Program-made: the position numbers and the translations under genes
From: Desulfobacteraceae bacterium
GTDB taxonomy: Bacteria > Desulfobacterota > Desulfobacteria > Desulfobacterales > JAABPS01
Length of the DNA: 17,892 nucleotides
Reading direction: 5' to 3'
Assembly: GCA_011391835.1 (NCBI GenBank)
Contig: JAABPS010000014.1
Coordinates: 1 to 17,892, forward strand
Shown here: piece after piece, positions 1 to 7,585 of the stretch
How positions within the stretch are numbered: position 1 is the stretch's first letter
How the letters are laid out: the number at the start of each line of letters is the position of its first letter
Notes under the pieces: generated by a model
What the model was told of the DNA's origin: nothing
Database searches by the model: none
The model's input: the letters and a program-made list of their open reading frames with translations, nothing else

Positions 1-141
1 GTTACCGTTTTACTGCTTGCCCCGCTTGGTAATTACTACCAGGCTCTGGCAATAGCGGCTGTATTATTATACAGTTATCTGCTCTGGATGATTCTTTTCC
101 GGAAAGGGATAAGTAATTCAGAAGCAAATTCAACCATCTAA
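1..141 (+). CDS. C-terminal end of a membrane protein (5' truncated by window edge)
   Basis: Frame 1 is open from the first base to a TAA at 139-141 and gives 46 residues. They start with a hydrophobic stretch (VTVLLLAPLGNYYQ), continue with a second one (ALAIAAVLLYSYLLWMILF), and end in a short polar tail rich in Ser, Asn and Glu. This looks like the last transmembrane helix or two of an integral membrane protein. The family cannot be recognised from so short a piece. The stop overlaps the stop of the convergent gene on the other strand (bases 138-141), so no terminator fits between them. It could be linked to the neighbouring ArsC-domain regulator as a transporter, but nothing seen here proves that. 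Confidence 0.6.
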   Translation, partial: VTVLLLAPLGNYYQALAIAAVLLYSYLLWMILFRKGISNSEANSTI

Positions 142-1907
142 AGATCCTCCGGAATCGCTTCCGGATGCTCATTTAAATAGCGATACAATGTGGCTCTGCC
201 GATACCTAAAAGTTTGGCTGCTTTGGCTTTATTTCCTCCGGTTTTTTTCAATATAGTGCCCACCCTATCACCGTCCAGTTTTCGGGAATGTCCTTTTCGG
301 GGGAATCTATTTTTCTTTTCATTGATTTCATTCGGCAGATGATCCATCTGAATCATATTATTTTTGCATTTAATCACAGCAAACTGCATGGCATTTTCCA
401 GCTCTCGGACATTTCCCGGCCATACGTAGTCCATCAAGGAAGACAGCGCTTCGGTTGAAATTCTGCGCGGCTTTTGATTATATCGTTCGGCGATTTGATT
501 CAGGAAATGCTCAACCAGAATAGGGATATCGTTTTTTCTGTCCCGAAGAGGCGGAAGAGAGATAGGGATGACATTGAGCCTGTAAAAAAGGTCGTCGCGA
601 AAATTTTCTTTTTTAAGCTCCTCTTTAAGATCCTTATTGGCGGCACTAATTATCCGCACGTTGACCTTGATCTGCTTTTCACTTCCCACTTTTTCCAATA
701 CGCCTTCCTGTAAAAAGCGAAGCAGTTTGACCTGTATGTTTTTATTAAGTTCGGAGACTTCATCCAGCAAAATTGTTCCATTATTTGCCAGTTCAAAGCG
801 GCCGGTCTTGTCTCGGATAGCTCCCGAAAAAGAACCCTTCACGTGGCCGAAAAGCTCACTTTCCACAAGACCTTCAGGCAGCGCACCGCAATTGATTGGA
901 ACAAAGGGTTCATCTTTTCGCGCGCTTTCGTTATGAATGGCGCGGGCTACCATTTCCTTCCCTGTTCCGGTTTCTCCATAAATATGGACAGGATAATCAT
1001 AAACAGCTATGTCTTTGATTTGCTGATAGACCTGAAGCATTTGCCGGTCATGACCAATGATTCCCCTGAAACTCTTCACCTTACCGATTTGGGTTTCAAG
1101 TGATTTCTTGTAGGTTATATCTTTAAGTGAGGCGATGACCCCTTTGACGTTGTCATCAAAATCGTTCAGGGGTAAAAATGAGACCTCCAGTTCTTTTCGT
1201 AAACCTTTCGCATCATAAAAAACAGTTTCATATATTTTAGGCTGCAACTCAGGAATAGTAGCATTGTCACAGAACGAACAGTTCGATCCGCAGAGTCTGG
1301 GGTTAAATACTTCCTGACAATCACGTCCGATCACATTCGATGGAGAAAATCCGGTGAGAGTTGCGGCTTTGTCGCTGAAATAAAATATTTTTCTCTGAAG
1401 ATCATGGGCAATAATCCCCTCGGGCAGGCTGTTTAATATGCTGTCCATATTTGTTTTTTGCTGAACAAGTGCATTGAAATATCCCTTGTTAAACAGATCG
1501 GAAATCAGTGATCGTATTTCGTTTGCTGTTCCGGCAAAGGCCTCTTTTATTTCTGCATCTGTTCCTTGAATGGCTGCAGGATCATTGAGATCCCAATGCA
1601 CAACCGCAGGCGATCCGGCAAAGCTTGGGCAGTTTTCTTTTGCATGCTTACAAAGCGTAATAATTAAATCAAAACGATACTCAGCCAGATCGTCAATTTT
1701 CTTTGGATGCTGATGGGAGATATCAATGTTGTATGATTTCATGGCCTCTACAGCTCTGGGATGAATGCTCAAGCCAGGATGGATTCCTGCGCTGAAAACA
1801 CCTATATGGTGGGGTGCAAATTCTCTGGCAAAGCCTTCAGCCATCTGGCTCCTCGCAGAGTTTTCAATGCACATGAAAAGGATATTATTTTTAGTTGGTT
1901 TTTGCAT
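138..1907 (-). CDS. ArsC (LMW phosphatase-fold arsenate reductase) fused to PAS and sigma-54 activator
   Basis: From the ATG at 1907 the protein has 589 residues. Residues 1-135 are a thioredoxin-coupled-type arsenate reductase domain: P-loop C13-x5-R19 (CIENSAR), redox pair C86/C93 (LCKHAKENC) and catalytic DPA after WDLN. A PAS domain follows (about 150-270) with a cysteine cluster C197, C206, C210, C213. Next comes a sigma-54 AAA+ domain: Walker A GETGTGKE at 311-318, a GSFSGA loop at 358-363 where GAFTGA is usual, Walker B ILLDE near 380, and RDDLFYRLNV. A Fis-type helix-turn-helix ends it (549-578). Most likely it is an enhancer-binding protein whose input is arsenate, phosphotyrosine-like or redox chemistry; this is inferred. 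An open frame extends to a TTG at 1979, but ATG 1907 gives the normal ArsC N-terminus. It lies 85 nt downstream of the DUF2400 gene. Confidence 0.92.
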   Translation of the reverse strand: MQKPTKNNILFMCIENSARSQMAEGFAREFAPHHIGVFSAGIHPGLSIHPRAVEAMKSYNIDISHQHPKKIDDLAEYRFDLIITLCKHAKENCPSFAGSPAVVHWDLNDPAAIQGTDAEIKEAFAGTANEIRSLISDLFNKGYFNALVQQKTNMDSILNSLPEGIIAHDLQRKIFYFSDKAATLTGFSPSNVIGRDCQEVFNPRLCGSNCSFCDNATIPELQPKIYETVFYDAKGLRKELEVSFLPLNDFDDNVKGVIASLKDITYKKSLETQIGKVKSFRGIIGHDRQMLQVYQQIKDIAVYDYPVHIYGETGTGKEMVARAIHNESARKDEPFVPINCGALPEGLVESELFGHVKGSFSGAIRDKTGRFELANNGTILLDEVSELNKNIQVKLLRFLQEGVLEKVGSEKQIKVNVRIISAANKDLKEELKKENFRDDLFYRLNVIPISLPPLRDRKNDIPILVEHFLNQIAERYNQKPRRISTEALSSLMDYVWPGNVRELENAMQFAVIKCKNNMIQMDHLPNEINEKKNRFPRKGHSRKLDGDRVGTILKKTGGNKAKAAKLLGIGRATLYRYLNEHPEAIPEDL

Positions 1908-1992
1908 ATCAAGTTGTATTTCTTTCTGAAAATAATTTTCTATTGGTTCTTCTTTGACGCAAGCGTAAGCATTTGTCAATTAATAGAATACG

Positions 1993-2790
1993 CTATCTAA
2001 AATAGCGATTAAAATCGTCAAAATTCATACCCTCTCTGATCCCAAACCGGGTTAAAGAAAAGTCGTATTTTACGGGGTCATCAGGAATAACCTTCTGAAA
2101 TCCTTCTGTTATTTCAATAGCGGTCTGCATATCCATATATTTTCGAGCGGTAAAACCAAGTCTCCATCCTATTCTGTACATGTGCGTATCTAAAGGAATA
2201 ATAAGTTTGGACGTAGGCACATCCTCCCAACCGCCTGGATCCACAGCATCGCTTCTGACCATCCATCTCAAGAAAAGATTCATCCTTTTGCATGCACTCC
2301 CTTTTTGGGGAAGAGCAACCAAATGGCCGGGTTTGATCCTGTATGAATTCAGTTCATTGGAGAGAAATGTCATGGCATTGATAATCGTTGGATCATCCGG
2401 TGAAAACATGTGGATAAAACATCGATTCAGCGAACCGAACTTTTTGATGGCATTTTTTGCTCCGATAAGCAACGATGACAGTTGATACCCATCGGCAAAT
2501 CTATGCCGGAAATCCTTGAATGCTTTGCAGAGCGATGTAAAGGTTGAAGTTAATAAGAATTCATAGGGAGTCGGTTTTAACATGTGAAGCACTGTATGAA
2601 CACTTTTTAAAATCTGTGAGACCCTGCCATAGGCAAGAGCTGAGGCAATCAACCCAACAATTTCACGGTCTCTAACGGATGGATAGGAAAATAGAAATTC
2701 CAATGGATCCGGATGAACAAACTCACGTTTATTGAAGTCATTGTAAATTTTTTCCAGAGATGTCTTCATGCCATTTGCATTGTTTTTCAT
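1993..2790 (-). CDS. TIGR02757 / DUF2400 family protein
   Basis: The 265-residue product matches the TIGR02757 (DUF2400) family. Recognisable stretches are the N-terminal DPLEF...RDREIVGLIASALAYGR, the central WMVR.D.VDPGGW, LIIPLDTHMYRIGWRLG, and the C-terminal DDPVKYDFSLTRFGIREG. The family is widespread in Desulfobacterota and Bacteroidota. Its helical fold resembles helix-hairpin-helix DNA glycosylases, but no biochemical role is established, so I assign none. Length is normal for the family. The start is ATG 2790; a second ATG lies seven codons in, and neither has a strong Shine-Dalgarno. The stop codon lies inside a small perfect inverted repeat (1991-2007). Confidence 0.85.
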   Translation of the reverse strand: MKNNANGMKTSLEKIYNDFNKREFVHPDPLEFLFSYPSVRDREIVGLIASALAYGRVSQILKSVHTVLHMLKPTPYEFLLTSTFTSLCKAFKDFRHRFADGYQLSSLLIGAKNAIKKFGSLNRCFIHMFSPDDPTIINAMTFLSNELNSYRIKPGHLVALPQKGSACKRMNLFLRWMVRSDAVDPGGWEDVPTSKLIIPLDTHMYRIGWRLGFTARKYMDMQTAIEITEGFQKVIPDDPVKYDFSLTRFGIREGMNFDDFNRYFR

Positions 2791-2809
2791 ACCAACATAG
2801 TATCTATTG

Positions 2810-2836
2810 ATTATGGATATCGCAGGAGTTTGTCAA
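2810..2836 (-). promoter_or_regulatory. Candidate sigma-70-type promoter for the DUF2400 gene
   Basis: On the minus strand a consensus TTGACA (2831-2836) is followed 15 bases later by CATAAT (2810-2815), about 20 bases before the ATG at 2790. The spacer is short, so this is tentative. Confidence 0.3.
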
Positions 2837-2892
2837 TACAGTTTGTGACGAGATATTTTCCAATACGTCAACTGTTGAATTGAAATTGAAAA

Positions 2893-2921
2893 TTGACACC
2901 CCCCGTGGATTCATATAGATT
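2893..2921 (+). promoter_or_regulatory. Candidate sigma-70-type promoter for the hybrid histidine kinase
   Basis: TTGACA at 2893-2898 is followed after 17 bases by TAGATT (2916-2921), overlapping a TATAGAT run. It lies 33 bases before the kinase ATG in the 163-base divergent gap. The spacer holds a C6 run. No other structure was seen in this gap. Confidence 0.35.
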
Positions 2922-2953
2922 AAAATCCGTTCTAAAACGATACGGGTATTTAT

Positions 2954-4897
2954 ATGGAGACAAAACCATCGCGTGAAAAATCAGACAGCATGCGCAGGGA
3001 AAGTGAAGAGAGGTTTCGCTTTTTAGTTGAGACAACAGGGGATGCGCTTTACAGGTTGAAATATGACTCTATGAAATACGATTATATGAGTCCCGGAATA
3101 TATGCCTTGACCGGATATCAGCCTTCAGAAATCGATGAAATCACACTTAAGGGACTTGTTAAAAAAATTGAACGGACCGATGAACGTGAAGTGTTAGCCG
3201 AAGCGCTCATGGAAAAGCGTTTATCGGGAAAGGTGGATGAATTTCATGCGGATTATCTTATAAAAACAAGAGATGGTGCAGAAAAATGGCTTTCAGACCA
3301 TTCCTTTCCATGGCGGGATAACAAAGGAAAAATTATCGGTTCGGTGGGTATTTTATCTGATATTACCAAGCGAAAACAGATGGAAAAGGCATTAAGGGAG
3401 AGTGAAGAACGCTACAGAGCTTTATTTGAGAATAATCCCATAGAAACAATTACGGTGGATCATGAAGCAAGGGTGACCGGATATAACATGGCAAAGGCCA
3501 AGTCCGGAAGTAGATTGCCGATGATCGGTGATGTCATGTATAAAGACTATGCGTCCAGGCATGAAATTGACATGCACGCAGAATTGATTGAAGCAATTGA
3601 AACAGGAACGATTAAACGATTCCCTGAACGAAAATACAATGACAATTATCTGTACATATGCATTTCCCCTTTTTCGGGAGGGGCTATTATTACTACCATA
3701 GACATAACCGAACAAAAAAAAGCGGAAAAAGAAAAACTGGAATTGCGGAAAAAACTTGAGCGATCGCGAAAAATGGAGGCGCTGGGGCTCCTGGCAAGCG
3801 GAGTTGCGCATGATTTGAATAATATCCTTTCAGGTGTTGTCAGTTATCCGGAACTGCTTTTAATGGATTTGCCCAAAGATGACAAAATGAGGAAGCATCT
3901 TGAAATCATACATGAATCCGGTCAAAGGGCTTCAGCGGTTGTTTCAGATTTGCTCACAGTTTCAAGAGGAGTGGCAACAAGCATGGAGGCAATTGGACTG
4001 AACGAAATTGTCGCTACATATATGCATTCCGGTGAGTACAGAGAACTTGCTGCAAGATTTCCGCGGGTAGACGTTAAAACAGACCTTGAACCGGAATTGC
4101 TGAATATAAATGGTTCACAGATTCATATTCAGAAATCGCTGATGAATCTCGTCTCAAATGCCTTTGAAGCAATCGATGGGGAGGGAGCCATTGTTATTTC
4201 AACCAGCAGCCGATATATTGACAAGCCTCTGAAAGGCTATGATGATATCCGGGCAGGAGAGTATGTGGTTTTGGCTGTATCCGATAATGGGTTAGGGATA
4301 TCTGCTGATGATCTTGAACGAATTTTTGAACCCTTTTATACCAAGAAAGTGATGGGACGAAGCGGTACGGGATTAGGTCTGGCAATTGTCTGGAACACGG
4401 TTCAGGATCACCAGGGATATATCTATGTAAATTCAACTGGCAGCGGTACTGTCTTTGAGCTTTATCTGCCTGCTACCAGAGAAGAAGTGCCCGGGAAGAA
4501 ACAAGATACTAAATTTGAAGATATCACCGGTTCCGGTGAAAAAATCTTGGTCGTTGATGATGAAAATAACCAGAGAATCATTGCAAGCAAGATGCTGGAA
4601 AGACTTGGCTACAGCGTAGAGTCTGTCGCCAGTGGAGAGGCGGCTGTGGAATATGTAAAACATCATTCCGTAGATTTAATTGTTCTGGATATGATCATGG
4701 AGCCTGGCATCAATGGCCGGGAGACCTATGAACGGATTTTGAAGATAAATCCAAAACAAAAGGCGATTATTGCAAGCGGTTTTTCTGAGACTCTGGATGT
4801 AAAGGAGACGCGGAAACTCGGAGCAGGTGGTTACTTAAAGAAGCCATATACATTGGAAAAAATAGGAAAAGCCATCCGGCAGGAGCTTCATAAATAA
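2954..4897 (+). CDS. PAS-PAS hybrid histidine kinase with C-terminal receiver domain
   Basis: The protein has 647 residues and no transmembrane segment, so it is probably a cytoplasmic sensor. Two PAS domains come first (about 15-145 and 147-262), each introduced by ESEER[FY]R and closed by DIT.[RQ]K. A short coiled linker follows. The kinase core has the H-box GVAHDLNNIL with phospho-acceptor H286, N-box NLVSNAFEA, G1 VSDNGLGIS, F-box FEPFYTKK and G2 GTGLGLAIV. The last 115 residues are a receiver: acidic pair D535/D536, phospho-acceptor D579 in LIVLDMIM, and conserved lysine K630 in YLKKPY. It likely relays phosphate from H286 to D579 or on to an unlinked partner. No separate response regulator lies beside it. 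The input signal is unknown. The nearest regulator, the ArsC-sigma-54 protein, lacks a receiver domain, so a direct link is unlikely. Confidence 0.93.
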   Translation: METKPSREKSDSMRRESEERFRFLVETTGDALYRLKYDSMKYDYMSPGIYALTGYQPSEIDEITLKGLVKKIERTDEREVLAEALMEKRLSGKVDEFHADYLIKTRDGAEKWLSDHSFPWRDNKGKIIGSVGILSDITKRKQMEKALRESEERYRALFENNPIETITVDHEARVTGYNMAKAKSGSRLPMIGDVMYKDYASRHEIDMHAELIEAIETGTIKRFPERKYNDNYLYICISPFSGGAIITTIDITEQKKAEKEKLELRKKLERSRKMEALGLLASGVAHDLNNILSGVVSYPELLLMDLPKDDKMRKHLEIIHESGQRASAVVSDLLTVSRGVATSMEAIGLNEIVATYMHSGEYRELAARFPRVDVKTDLEPELLNINGSQIHIQKSLMNLVSNAFEAIDGEGAIVISTSSRYIDKPLKGYDDIRAGEYVVLAVSDNGLGISADDLERIFEPFYTKKVMGRSGTGLGLAIVWNTVQDHQGYIYVNSTGSGTVFELYLPATREEVPGKKQDTKFEDITGSGEKILVVDDENNQRIIASKMLERLGYSVESVASGEAAVEYVKHHSVDLIVLDMIMEPGINGRETYERILKINPKQKAIIASGFSETLDVKETRKLGAGGYLKKPYTLEKIGKAIRQELHK

Positions 4898-4924
4898 AAA
4901 TAGAATGTTCATTGGGAAGACGGA

Positions 4925-5845
4925 TTATATGATGTTGCCAGCAGGCTTATCCGGCCAAAGGATGCGGCCGCTGTTTACTTCCGACGCAAGCTTAAAACCC
5001 AGCATTTTGTAAATGAGTTTGGCAGCGGCAAAAGGCGAATTGATATCGTTCGGCTGAACGGCAAGCTCAACTATGTCAAAACCAATAACGTTTTTCTGCA
5101 TGAATATATTTTCAAGAAGCACCATCGCTTCATCCCACAATAAACCGCCAGGTTCTGGGGTTCCGGTACTGCGGATAACACTCCAGTCAAACACATCCAC
5201 ATCCACCGACAGGTATACAGGATCGTGTACACGATTGAGCGCTGCATTCAGATCAAAATTGGATTTCCGATACTCATGCATGGTGATAACAGGCAACCCT
5301 TCCTGTTCAATTTGAGTTGATTCTTCCACAGACATGCTTCGGATGCCCATCTGTAATGTGCCTGGCGTCATCTCCCGGATGCGCGCCATGACGCAGGCAT
5401 GACTCAACGGATTGTCTTCATACGTGTACCGCAGATCTGAATGAGCATCCAGTTGAATGACAGAAATAGTTCTGTGTTTTTCTATAAGGGCTTTGACAAA
5501 ACCGATACTGATGGAATGATCGCCGCCAATGCCTACCACAAATTTCCCGCTGCCGATCAAAGCTCGTACGCTTTGATAAATCTCTTTTTGTATTGAATGG
5601 GCCTTTTTCCGGCCGGAAAGCGGTTTGATTGTAACAATGCCCATTCGATAAGGCTCTGCCTTGATAACCTCATCATAGAGCTCCAGATAGCGGGAAGCAT
5701 CAATGATCGCTGCGGGTCCGTGTACGGTGCCTTTGCCAAACGAGATACCTCCCTCATAGGGAACTGGCACTATGGCTACAGCAGATGTTTCGAAATTTGA
5801 AAATTCAGGATCAATGTCTAAAAATTGTCTGGAATGTCTTTTCAT
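4925..5845 (-). CDS. speB: Agmatinase (arginase/ureohydrolase family)
   Basis: The 306-residue product has the complete binuclear manganese site of ureohydrolases: GGDHS (H110), DAHSD (D133, H135, D137) and SVDVDVFD (D215, D217). The TGTPEPGGL segment that follows is typical of agmatinases. The usual DP after the last metal ligand is DW here, a mild departure. The enzyme hydrolyses agmatine to putrescine and urea in the cytoplasm. The start codon overlaps the stop of the upstream deoxyhypusine-synthase-like gene (ATGA, 5842-5845), so translation is coupled. With the pyruvoyl arginine decarboxylase two genes upstream it completes an arginine-to-putrescine route. Other ureohydrolases such as guanidinobutyrase or formiminoglutamase cannot be ruled out by motif, but the context favours agmatinase. 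Confidence 0.9.
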   Translation of the reverse strand: MKRHSRQFLDIDPEFSNFETSAVAIVPVPYEGGISFGKGTVHGPAAIIDASRYLELYDEVIKAEPYRMGIVTIKPLSGRKKAHSIQKEIYQSVRALIGSGKFVVGIGGDHSISIGFVKALIEKHRTISVIQLDAHSDLRYTYEDNPLSHACVMARIREMTPGTLQMGIRSMSVEESTQIEQEGLPVITMHEYRKSNFDLNAALNRVHDPVYLSVDVDVFDWSVIRSTGTPEPGGLLWDEAMVLLENIFMQKNVIGFDIVELAVQPNDINSPFAAAKLIYKMLGFKLASEVNSGRILWPDKPAGNII

Positions 5846-6915
5846 CCGGCCTTTTCAAGGTTCTCAACAAATACAGGTATCTGGGATATAATATTTTTCG
5901 CTGGTTTTTTATCCACTGTTTCAATAACGTAGGCAGATAAAATCGGGAAAATCATACTGTATTCACCCCATATCTGGACCAGGCGTTCCTGATCAACCGT
6001 ACGATATTTTCCCCAGGTAACCGATTCGCTGAATGTACACCCGGACAAGCTGCCTTCTTTTTCATTTGCCGTACTGATCTGCAACCCCCGGTCAGCGCCG
6101 TTATAACTGATTTGAAGAATCTGGCTAATTGTTGGGCCGGTTTGCTGGATAAAATTTTTCGGCCCGCCTCCGCCAAGTTCCAGAAAACCGGTTTTCGGCG
6201 ATGCATATACAATAGCGGCGGATTCAAATATATCTTTCTGGGCCGATAAATGAATGGGAAAGCCCTTGCGATCCGTATAAACAAGATTCATGGCTATGGA
6301 ATGATTGGCCATGGAATCCCAAAAAATAGGAACATGATGCTTTGCTGCACAGGCCACAAAACTTCTCTGAGGATATTTACTCTTCTTCAATACCCATTTC
6401 CCCAGAATATAATTAAACATCCAGCTGGATATCGGCTGTCCTGACATTAGCTCAGCATAAGACTCCTCCACAAAGGTACGGATAATTTCATCCTGCGCTT
6501 CAAGGGTTTCTGCTTCGCGAATGCCAATGTCATAAATCCGTGTGTCACCATGACGCCTTAATTCTTCATCATTTTGATAGGGGGCAATAGCCTTAACAGG
6601 CAAATCAAATGCAAAATGCAGATCATGATACACCTGGGCCCCGGTTGAACAGATCACATCAATAAAACCTGACTCAAGAAGAGAAATGACCATCCCGCCC
6701 ATTCCGCCGGCAATACCGGCGCCTGCAATTCCCAGCCAGACAACATCTCCCTCCTCAAGCATTTGCTGGTATAGCCGAGCGCCTCGATAGACATTTCTTG
6801 CCTCAAATGAAATCTTCTGAAAAATATTAATCAAATCTGGAATAGACATACCTTTTTTAATGGAAGGCGGTATGATGTCGGGTAAATCTGCGAACAGGGA
6901 ACATGCGCGGGTCAT
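5842..6915 (-). CDS. Deoxyhypusine synthase-like enzyme (probable homospermidine-type synthase)
   Basis: The product (357 residues from ATG 6915) is a deoxyhypusine synthase homologue. It has the N-terminal NIFQKISFEARN region, WLGIAGAGIAGGMGG, the NAD-site segment VICSTGAQVYHD, LGGGGPKNFIQQ, and the active-site SGCTFSESVTWGKY, whose lysine (about K303) matches the lysine that carries the aminobutyl intermediate in human DHS. Bacteria lack eIF5A, the DHS substrate, so the acceptor must differ. Bacterial and plant members of the family are known to make homospermidine by transferring an aminobutyl group to putrescine, and the flanking arginine decarboxylase and agmatinase genes fit that. The frame is open back to a GTG at 6987, but ATG 6915 has a GGAG eight bases upstream and avoids overlap with the previous gene. 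Confidence 0.85.
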   Translation of the reverse strand: MTRACSLFADLPDIIPPSIKKGMSIPDLINIFQKISFEARNVYRGARLYQQMLEEGDVVWLGIAGAGIAGGMGGMVISLLESGFIDVICSTGAQVYHDLHFAFDLPVKAIAPYQNDEELRRHGDTRIYDIGIREAETLEAQDEIIRTFVEESYAELMSGQPISSWMFNYILGKWVLKKSKYPQRSFVACAAKHHVPIFWDSMANHSIAMNLVYTDRKGFPIHLSAQKDIFESAAIVYASPKTGFLELGGGGPKNFIQQTGPTISQILQISYNGADRGLQISTANEKEGSLSGCTFSESVTWGKYRTVDQERLVQIWGEYSMIFPILSAYVIETVDKKPAKNIISQIPVFVENLEKAG

Positions 6916-6923
6916 TTTAATTT

Positions 6924-6927
6924 CTCC
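6924..6927 (-). promoter_or_regulatory. Ribosome binding site fixing the DHS-like start
   Basis: GGAG on the minus strand, eight bases before ATG 6915 and in the 26-base gap after the previous stop. It supports ATG 6915 over the GTG at 6987. Confidence 0.7.
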
Positions 6928-6941
6928 AGGGTAACATGATA

Positions 6942-7499
6942 TTAATAATTTGCCAGCATGATGGCTCCGGCAATAACGGTGGTCCACAATCCGTTTTTAT
7001 GTCCTTTGGCAGATTGTGCAATACTGCGTGAGCCAAACAGGCGCTGTCCTACTTTATATGCATTTTTCCGCTTATCCCAGGCTGCATCTGGATCCATTTC
7101 AATACCCAGCGTAGACGCAAGCATTGTTGCGGCGAGGTCTTCTGCAAAATCAGCGGATTTTTTTTGAGTTTCGCCATAGGCATGATGCTCGCTGATATAG
7201 CCATACTGATTCTTATCTGTGGGTCGTGCTAAACCGATGGCCGCAGTTACCAGTCGATTGGGTTCATTGGTACTTTCGCGTGCAAGAACAACATACGTGA
7301 TCTGACCAGGGCTTAGTTTTTTAACACCTTCTTTTCTTGGGACAATCTTGCACTCTGGAGGGAAAATGCTGGATACATACACCAGATTGCATTTCTCAAT
7401 GTCGGCGCTTCTGAGAGCAAGCTCGAAGCTTTGCAGTTTGTTTCGATGATATCCCACCCCTTTTGTAAAAAACATCTCATTTGGAATTATTTTATCCAC
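6942..7499 (-). CDS. pdaD: Pyruvoyl-dependent arginine decarboxylase
   Basis: The product (185 residues from GTG 7499) matches PvlArgDC along its length: FFTKGVGYHRNKLQSFELAL, the self-cleavage region YVSSIFPPECKIV with Ser43-Ser44, LSPGQITYVVLA, and a C-terminal half with EHHAYGETQKKSADFAEDLA. The proenzyme is expected to cut itself between the two serines, making the pyruvoyl cofactor on the alpha chain. It would then decarboxylate arginine to agmatine, the substrate of the agmatinase two genes downstream. GTG 7499 is preferred because AAGGAG lies eight bases upstream. An in-frame ATG at 7538 would add 13 residues and has a poorer ribosome site. The pyruvoyl enzyme is typical of archaea and some bacteria and is unrelated to PLP-dependent SpeA. 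Confidence 0.9.
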   Translation of the reverse strand: MDKIIPNEMFFTKGVGYHRNKLQSFELALRSADIEKCNLVYVSSIFPPECKIVPRKEGVKKLSPGQITYVVLARESTNEPNRLVTAAIGLARPTDKNQYGYISEHHAYGETQKKSADFAEDLAATMLASTLGIEMDPDAAWDKRKNAYKVGQRLFGSRSIAQSAKGHKNGLWTTVIAGAIMLANY

Positions 7500-7507
7500 C
7501 GCCGTAA

Positions 7508-7513
7508 CTCCTT
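7508..7513 (-). promoter_or_regulatory. Ribosome binding site supporting the GTG start of the arginine decarboxylase
   Basis: AAGGAG on the minus strand with eight bases to GTG 7499. It lies inside the frame that begins at ATG 7538, so two starts are possible. Confidence 0.55.
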
Positions 7514-7585
7514 TTTTTTTAAATAAAATATTAACCATAGACCCCGTCTATCCTCAAATGGGCCTCGTAAAACGATGGCACCATA

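Noticed and set aside
1957..1979. TTGACA and a short ACGC-AA-GCGT dyad upstream of the ArsC fusion
   Set aside because: No -10 box lies at a suitable distance and the dyad is only four bases per arm.
1991..2007. Inverted repeat CGCTAT-CTAAA-ATAGCG at the end of the DUF2400 gene
   Set aside because: The stem is only six bases, overlaps the stop codon and lacks a U-run, so it is not a convincing terminator.
3422..3811. Long minus-strand open frame inside the histidine kinase
   Set aside because: It is antisense to well-conserved PAS and kinase sequence and has no recognisable protein features.
5842..6915. DHS-like gene as an eIF5A-modifying enzyme
   Set aside because: Bacteria have no eIF5A; the neighbouring genes point to small polyamines instead.
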